This document shows, one piece after another, positions 62,118-64,000 of a stretch of DNA of 64,000 nucleotides. The notes beneath the pieces were generated by a model. It was not told the origin of the DNA. It did no database searches and saw only the letters and a list, made by a program, of their open reading frames with translations. This DNA comes from Ferdinandcohnia salidurans (lineage in GTDB: Bacteria; Bacillota; Bacilli; Bacillales; Bacillaceae_L): NCBI RefSeq assembly GCF_042680725.1, contig NZ_JBHUEK010000007.1, positions 434,001 to 498,000 of the forward strand. The letters are read 5' to 3'. The translations under genes and the position numbers were made by a program. Numbering within the stretch: the stretch's first letter is position 1; each line of letters begins with the position of its first letter.

Positions 62118-62720
62118 TCAGCACTCCTCTTTATCATTTTTTATTTCCATTACGATGAATAATCCTCTATAGAATTCTTTACGATCCATAATTATTAATC
62201 CATTATCTTTAACGAGTTTTTCAGTTTCCCGATTTAGACAACAGCCATCACAAACTTTATTCCAAGCAGGAGTAAGCCAATCCTGTAGTTTTGATAGAAA
62301 TGGATTTCTCATTTTCACATGTTCAAACATGAGAATTGTTCCATTTGGTTTGCAAACCCTTTTCATTTCAAGTATCGCTTTTTCAGCGTCTGGAATCGTG
62401 CAAAATACAAGCGTGGCAACTACGGTATCAAATGTATCATCTTCAAAAGGTAAGTTCTCAGCACCCGCTTGCACAATTTCAATCGGCACAGTAGCATGTG
62501 ATTTATTTTCAAAGGCTCTGCCCGACATCTGTGGATTAGGTTCGATTGCTGTTACACTGTGAACGTCCCGGTAAAGCGGGAAATTAATCCCTGTTCCTGA
62601 ACCAAGTTCAAGTACTTGTCCAGTTGCTTTGTTGAGCAAATGGCTACGAATCGAGCTGAACTTTCTTTTTTCAAGTGGTTTCATAAAAAAATCGTATAGC
62701 GTTGGAAATAGCGTACTCAT
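62118..62720 (-). CDS. Class I SAM-dependent methyltransferase
   Basis: A methyltransferase of about 200 residues. Motif I is VLELGSGTGINFPLY, the SAM-ribose Glu/Asp is in VTAIEPNPQM, motif II is LPFEDDTFDTVVATLVFC, and GTILMFEHVK follows. The C-terminal CDGCCLNRET has three cysteines and is typical of the METTL7/PMT2-like group. Substrate is unknown; phospholipid or thiol methylation is possible. ATG 62720 is supported by GGAG eight bases upstream. It is the first gene of a three-gene unit. Confidence 0.8.
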   Translation of the reverse strand: MSTLFPTLYDFFMKPLEKRKFSSIRSHLLNKATGQVLELGSGTGINFPLYRDVHSVTAIEPNPQMSGRAFENKSHATVPIEIVQAGAENLPFEDDTFDTVVATLVFCTIPDAEKAILEMKRVCKPNGTILMFEHVKMRNPFLSKLQDWLTPAWNKVCDGCCLNRETEKLVKDNGLIIMDRKEFYRGLFIVMEIKNDKEEC

Positions 62721-62858
62721 TCTCTCAACTCCATTGGCCTTCAATACTTTAATTATATAATAATTGGGATACGGATTTCGAATAATTGGTATGCACTAGG
62801 AACATGTAATGCTAAAATGGGTAAGATAAAAATAAGATTGGTTAAGGAGTTGTATGTT

Positions 62859-63182
62859 TTGAGATTCCAGTGGAATTTAATTTTAGGACTTTTATTTGCA
62901 CTTATTGTAGCAATCTTTGCGGTAGTGAACGTGGATTCTGTTCGAGTTAATTATGTTTTTGGTTATACAGAAATCCCACTTATTTTAATTATTTTGGGTT
63001 CAGCTTTACTAGGTGGCTTAATCGTGGGCATGTTTGGTATCCTTCGTCAATATAGGCAGCAACGTCAAATTAAAAAGCTAGAGAAAGAAATTGAGCAACT
63101 TAAGAGTGCGAAAGTTGAGGAAACACCAGTAGAGACAAAAACGGAAGTAAATACAACTGAAAAAGCAGAAAGTGAAAAATAA
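62859..63182 (+). CDS. LapA-domain membrane protein, YrvD-like
   Basis: A protein of about 107 residues. Two membrane helices (LILGLLFALIVAIFAVVNV and LILIILGSALLGGLIVGMFGIL) are separated by DSVRVNYVFGYTEIP. A cytosolic coiled coil (QIKKLEKEIEQLKSA) and a Glu/Thr/Lys tail follow. This is the LapA domain layout and resembles B. subtilis YrvD. TTG 62859 has AAGGAG nine bases upstream, whereas ATG 62817 has none. Function is unknown. Confidence 0.75.
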   Translation: MRFQWNLILGLLFALIVAIFAVVNVDSVRVNYVFGYTEIPLILIILGSALLGGLIVGMFGILRQYRQQRQIKKLEKEIEQLKSAKVEETPVETKTEVNTTEKAESEK

Positions 63183-63183
63183 G

Positions 63184-63208
63184 GAAAGGTGCTTACCTTT
63201 CCTTTTTT
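63184..63208 (+). terminator. Terminator after LapA-domain gene
   Basis: Stem GGAAAGGT / ACCTTTCC around GCTT followed by T6. It lies directly behind the stop codon and could also serve the converging helicase gene. Confidence 0.88.
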
Positions 63209-63210
63209 CG

Positions 63211-64000
63211 TTATTTTACCTGCACCCCATCTGCCGGCTCCAATAACCCCATTTCTAAGCAAGTTTCAAGTAGCAATGCTTTTCGTTCTTTCTGAAATTG
63301 AATTTCAATTCTTTCACCAGTTACCGACATAATCGTTCCGTGACCAAACACACGATGCTTTACAGCCATACCCTCTTCGATATCGTCTTCCTTTTTAATC
63401 GCATTTGGATTATATGGTACGACCGTGTTTTCACGTACCCGCTTTTTCTTTTGTTCTGCTTGTTCTACTCTAACCGGTGGAGAGATAATATTTTTTACAT
63501 TTGCGACAAATCGTGAACCTGTAACGTCTTTTCCATTTTGTTTTTTATAAGATAAAAGTTCGAGTTCCTGTTCCGCTCGCGTCATTCCCACATAAAACAA
63601 CCGGACTGCTTCTTCCATTAGACTACGGTTGCCCTCTTTATATGAATTAATCTCATCATGTGAAGGAACTACTCCTTCGATCAGATCAATCATATACACT
63701 TTTTTAAACTCAAGCCCCTTTGAACTATGAAAGGTAGAAAGGGTGATGGCATCTTTATTTTTATTAAACTTCGAGGCTTTTAATAGATTTTCCAGATGCT
63801 TTAGACGTTCAGCGAATTGTTCCATAGTTTCAAGCGTATCAGCTATTTCCTCGAGTGTTTGGAGCACACTGAATAAATAATCCGTTTTAAATCCAAGCTT
63901 CTTACTCATTTCTTTTAGTGTTTTATCATAGCCAAGTTGATTTCTTATTAGCTTAATCGCCTTAAGTGGTTTTGCCCCCTTCATTTGTTGGAAGGTTTTT
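63211..64000 (-). CDS. UvrD/PcrA-like superfamily 1 DNA helicase, C-terminal part
   Basis: Runs off the right edge; about 262 C-terminal residues are visible. Helicase motif V is STFHSSKGLEFKKVYMIDL and motif VI is VRLFYVGMTRAEQEL. A linker rich in Lys/Glu follows, then a Tudor-like end GMAVKHRVFGHGTIMSV. This layout matches YjcD-type UvrD-like helicases of Bacillus, rather than PcrA itself, whose C-terminus is longer. ATPase motifs I-IV lie outside the window. Confidence 0.82.
   Translation of the reverse strand, partial: KTFQQMKGAKPLKAIKLIRNQLGYDKTLKEMSKKLGFKTDYLFSVLQTLEEIADTLETMEQFAERLKHLENLLKASKFNKNKDAITLSTFHSSKGLEFKKVYMIDLIEGVVPSHDEINSYKEGNRSLMEEAVRLFYVGMTRAEQELELLSYKKQNGKDVTGSRFVANVKNIISPPVRVEQAEQKKKRVRENTVVPYNPNAIKKEDDIEEGMAVKHRVFGHGTIMSVTGERIEIQFQKERKALLLETCLEMGLLEPADGVQVK

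Overview
The window looks like a chromosomal segment of a low-GC, Gram-positive, endospore-forming Bacillaceae species. The evidence is AT-rich DNA, strong AGGAGG-type ribosome binding sites, frequent TTG and GTG starts, and many Bacillus-type gene sets: ydjIGH, yknXYZ, glgBCDA, nadBA with nadS-nadR, a htpG preceded by a CIRCE element, and homologues of ykvR and yrvD. No phage, insertion sequence or CRISPR array was seen. Two short MITE-like repeat elements are present.

Layout. Positions 1-230 carry the start of a secreted fibronectin-III-like protein. Positions 616-7132 hold a minus-strand surface-polysaccharide operon: rfbF, a UDP-xylose-synthase-like decarboxylase, a nucleotide-sugar dehydrogenase, a two-domain glycosyltransferase, an NAD-dependent epimerase and a cupin. 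Positions 7356-23895 are mainly housekeeping: a P-loop kinase, an NhaC-type antiporter, carboxypeptidase Taq, ydjI-ydjG-ydjH, an aminotransferase, a RIO-like kinase, an esterase, a MacB-type efflux system and a SUV3-like helicase. Positions 24037-32998 hold a GH18 enzyme, two small ORFs, glgBCDA and a GH15-like glycosidase. Positions 33293-35406 carry an MltG-like fragment protein, its partner and a ring-cleaving dioxygenase.

Positions 35609-43812 form a nickel-pincer-cofactor island. It contains a LarA-family epimerase, an SDR, larE, gntK, larB, a very His-rich larC1 and gnd. Read together, these suggest a route from fructuronate through mannonate and gluconate to 6-phosphogluconate and ribulose 5-phosphate, with a Ni-dependent gluconate 2-epimerase at the centre. 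Positions 44150-50430 hold ilvD and the NAD biosynthesis locus (nadB-nadA, diverging from nadS-nadR), without nadC. Then come htpG under a perfect CIRCE and a patatin-like lipase.

The most striking region is 53584-57037, a selenocysteine (Sec) decoding locus. It contains selB, a 77-residue SelW/Rdx-type selenoprotein with an in-frame UGA, a tRNA-Sec with anticodon UCA, and a selD that itself has an in-frame UGA at the catalytic position. Both selenoprotein genes look broken or invisible to standard ORF calling. A PhnDCE-type ABC importer follows selD and could be linked to selenium supply, although this is only inferred. selA is not in the window. The end (59660-64000) has an AI-2E family permease, an LLM flavin oxidoreductase, ykvR and yrvD homologues, a methyltransferase and the C-terminal part of a UvrD-like helicase.
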